Shown: positions 53,822-53,928 of the stretch, one piece after another
How positions within the stretch are numbered: position 1 is the first letter of the stretch
How the letters are laid out: each line of letters starts with the position of its first letter
Assembly (NCBI RefSeq): GCF_029051645.1
Contig: NZ_JAACFS010000045.1
Location: 1-53,928 of the forward strand
DNA from: Bradyrhizobium sp. CSA112
GTDB taxonomy: Bacteria; Pseudomonadota; Alphaproteobacteria; Rhizobiales; Xanthobacteraceae
Length of the DNA: 53,928 nucleotides
Direction of reading: 5' to 3'
Notes under the pieces: generated by a model
Database searches by the model: none
Told to the model about the DNA's origin: nothing
Seen by the model: the letters and a program-made list of their open reading frames with translations, nothing else
Position numbers and translations under genes: made by a program

Positions 53822-53928
53822 TGACTGGTCAAGAGGGTGCGAGTCTGATTCCTTGCGTGGCCATGAGCAAGGAATTTCGCCCCTGGAAGATCGACGAGGT
53901 CCAGCTTCTGCCGCCGAGCGTGCAGGAC
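53822..53928. mobile_element. Left end of IS1182-family element
   Basis: Begins at or a little before the maeB stop. The boundary cannot be fixed because the right end is outside the window. Confidence 0.55.
53863..53928 (+). CDS. IS1182-family transposase, 5' end only
   Basis: MSKEFRPWKIDEVQLLPPSV followed by QD, the typical start of IS1182-family transposases; cut by the window end. No clear Shine-Dalgarno sequence precedes the ATG. Confidence 0.75.
   Translation, partial: MSKEFRPWKIDEVQLLPPSVQD

Noticed and set aside
1..53928. CRISPR arrays, rRNA, tRNA genes or an island attachment site
   Set aside because: No regularly spaced repeats, no rRNA segments and no cloverleaf with a clear anticodon were found by eye; no tRNA-adjacent direct repeats were seen.

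Overview
The window looks like part of a symbiosis island of a nodulating Bradyrhizobium or very close relative. Coding DNA is GC-rich. The nitrogenase genes run nifD-nifK-nifE-nifN-nifX with no nifH directly upstream. A second nif block runs iscA-like, nifU-like, nifS, nifT, SIR2-like, nifB, fdxN, nifZ. Between and around these blocks lie many insertion sequences (IS) and decayed accessory genes. The assignment rests on recalled gene order and protein families; no search was run.

Layout on the + axis. (a) 1-4100: degenerate DNA with an IS630-family relic, an intact IS630-like element carrying a small winged-helix gene, and a degenerate copy of a possible small RNA. (b) 4118-8060: broken iscA/nifU copies, an intact ClpS-AAA+ fusion gene, an intact gene of unknown function and a broken Rieske gene, with sigma-54 and NifA-type sites. 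(c) 8060-10845: IS and gene relics. (d) 10846-14201: a second copy of nifN, nifX, the DUF269 gene, the DUF683 gene and fdxB, ending in a 3' fragment of nifE. (e) 14203-24000: a small membrane-protein gene behind an FNR/FixK-type box, a FixK-like fragment, a candidate small RNA, IS relics, a decayed AbiE system, a C48-peptidase effector relic, and an IS701-like element sitting in the end of an IS630 element. (f) 24000-36000: the nifS/nifB region on the minus strand, read right to left, plus a divergent gene of unknown function and a Rieske gene. (g) 36200-42200: toxin-antitoxin loci (AbiEii relic, YgiT/DUF4258 pair with a broken toxin, intact HipBA), a fragment resembling Wadjet JetA and a truncated MocR-type regulator. 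(h) 42965-50779: the complete nifDKENX-fdxB operon on the minus strand behind a perfect -24/-12 promoter and a NifA site. (i) 51506-53928: a malic enzyme gene and the start of an IS1182-family element.

How the genes fit together. NifD and NifK form the MoFe protein. NifE, NifN, NifX, the DUF269 protein and NifB build FeMo-cofactor. NifS and IscA/NifU-like proteins supply Fe-S clusters. NifZ, NifT and LRV/TPR proteins are accessory, and several ferredoxins and Rieske proteins probably carry electrons. -24/-12 promoters and TGT-N10-ACA sites lie before nifD, nifB and iscA, and a -24/-12 promoter also precedes the ClpS-AAA+ gene and both copies of the unknown gene, so NifA/RpoN control is likely. 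Several accessory genes of the nifS/nifB region carry frameshifts (nifU-like, HesB-like, a [2Fe-2S] ferredoxin, the distal gene), while the catalytic and cofactor core is intact.

The most interesting points are the ClpS-AAA+ fusion under apparent nif control, a DegT-family protein in the nif operon whose PLP lysine is replaced, a 2.67-kb stretch identical between the two nifN-fdxB copies that points to recent copying or gene conversion, and a two-copy candidate small RNA with compensatory stem changes.
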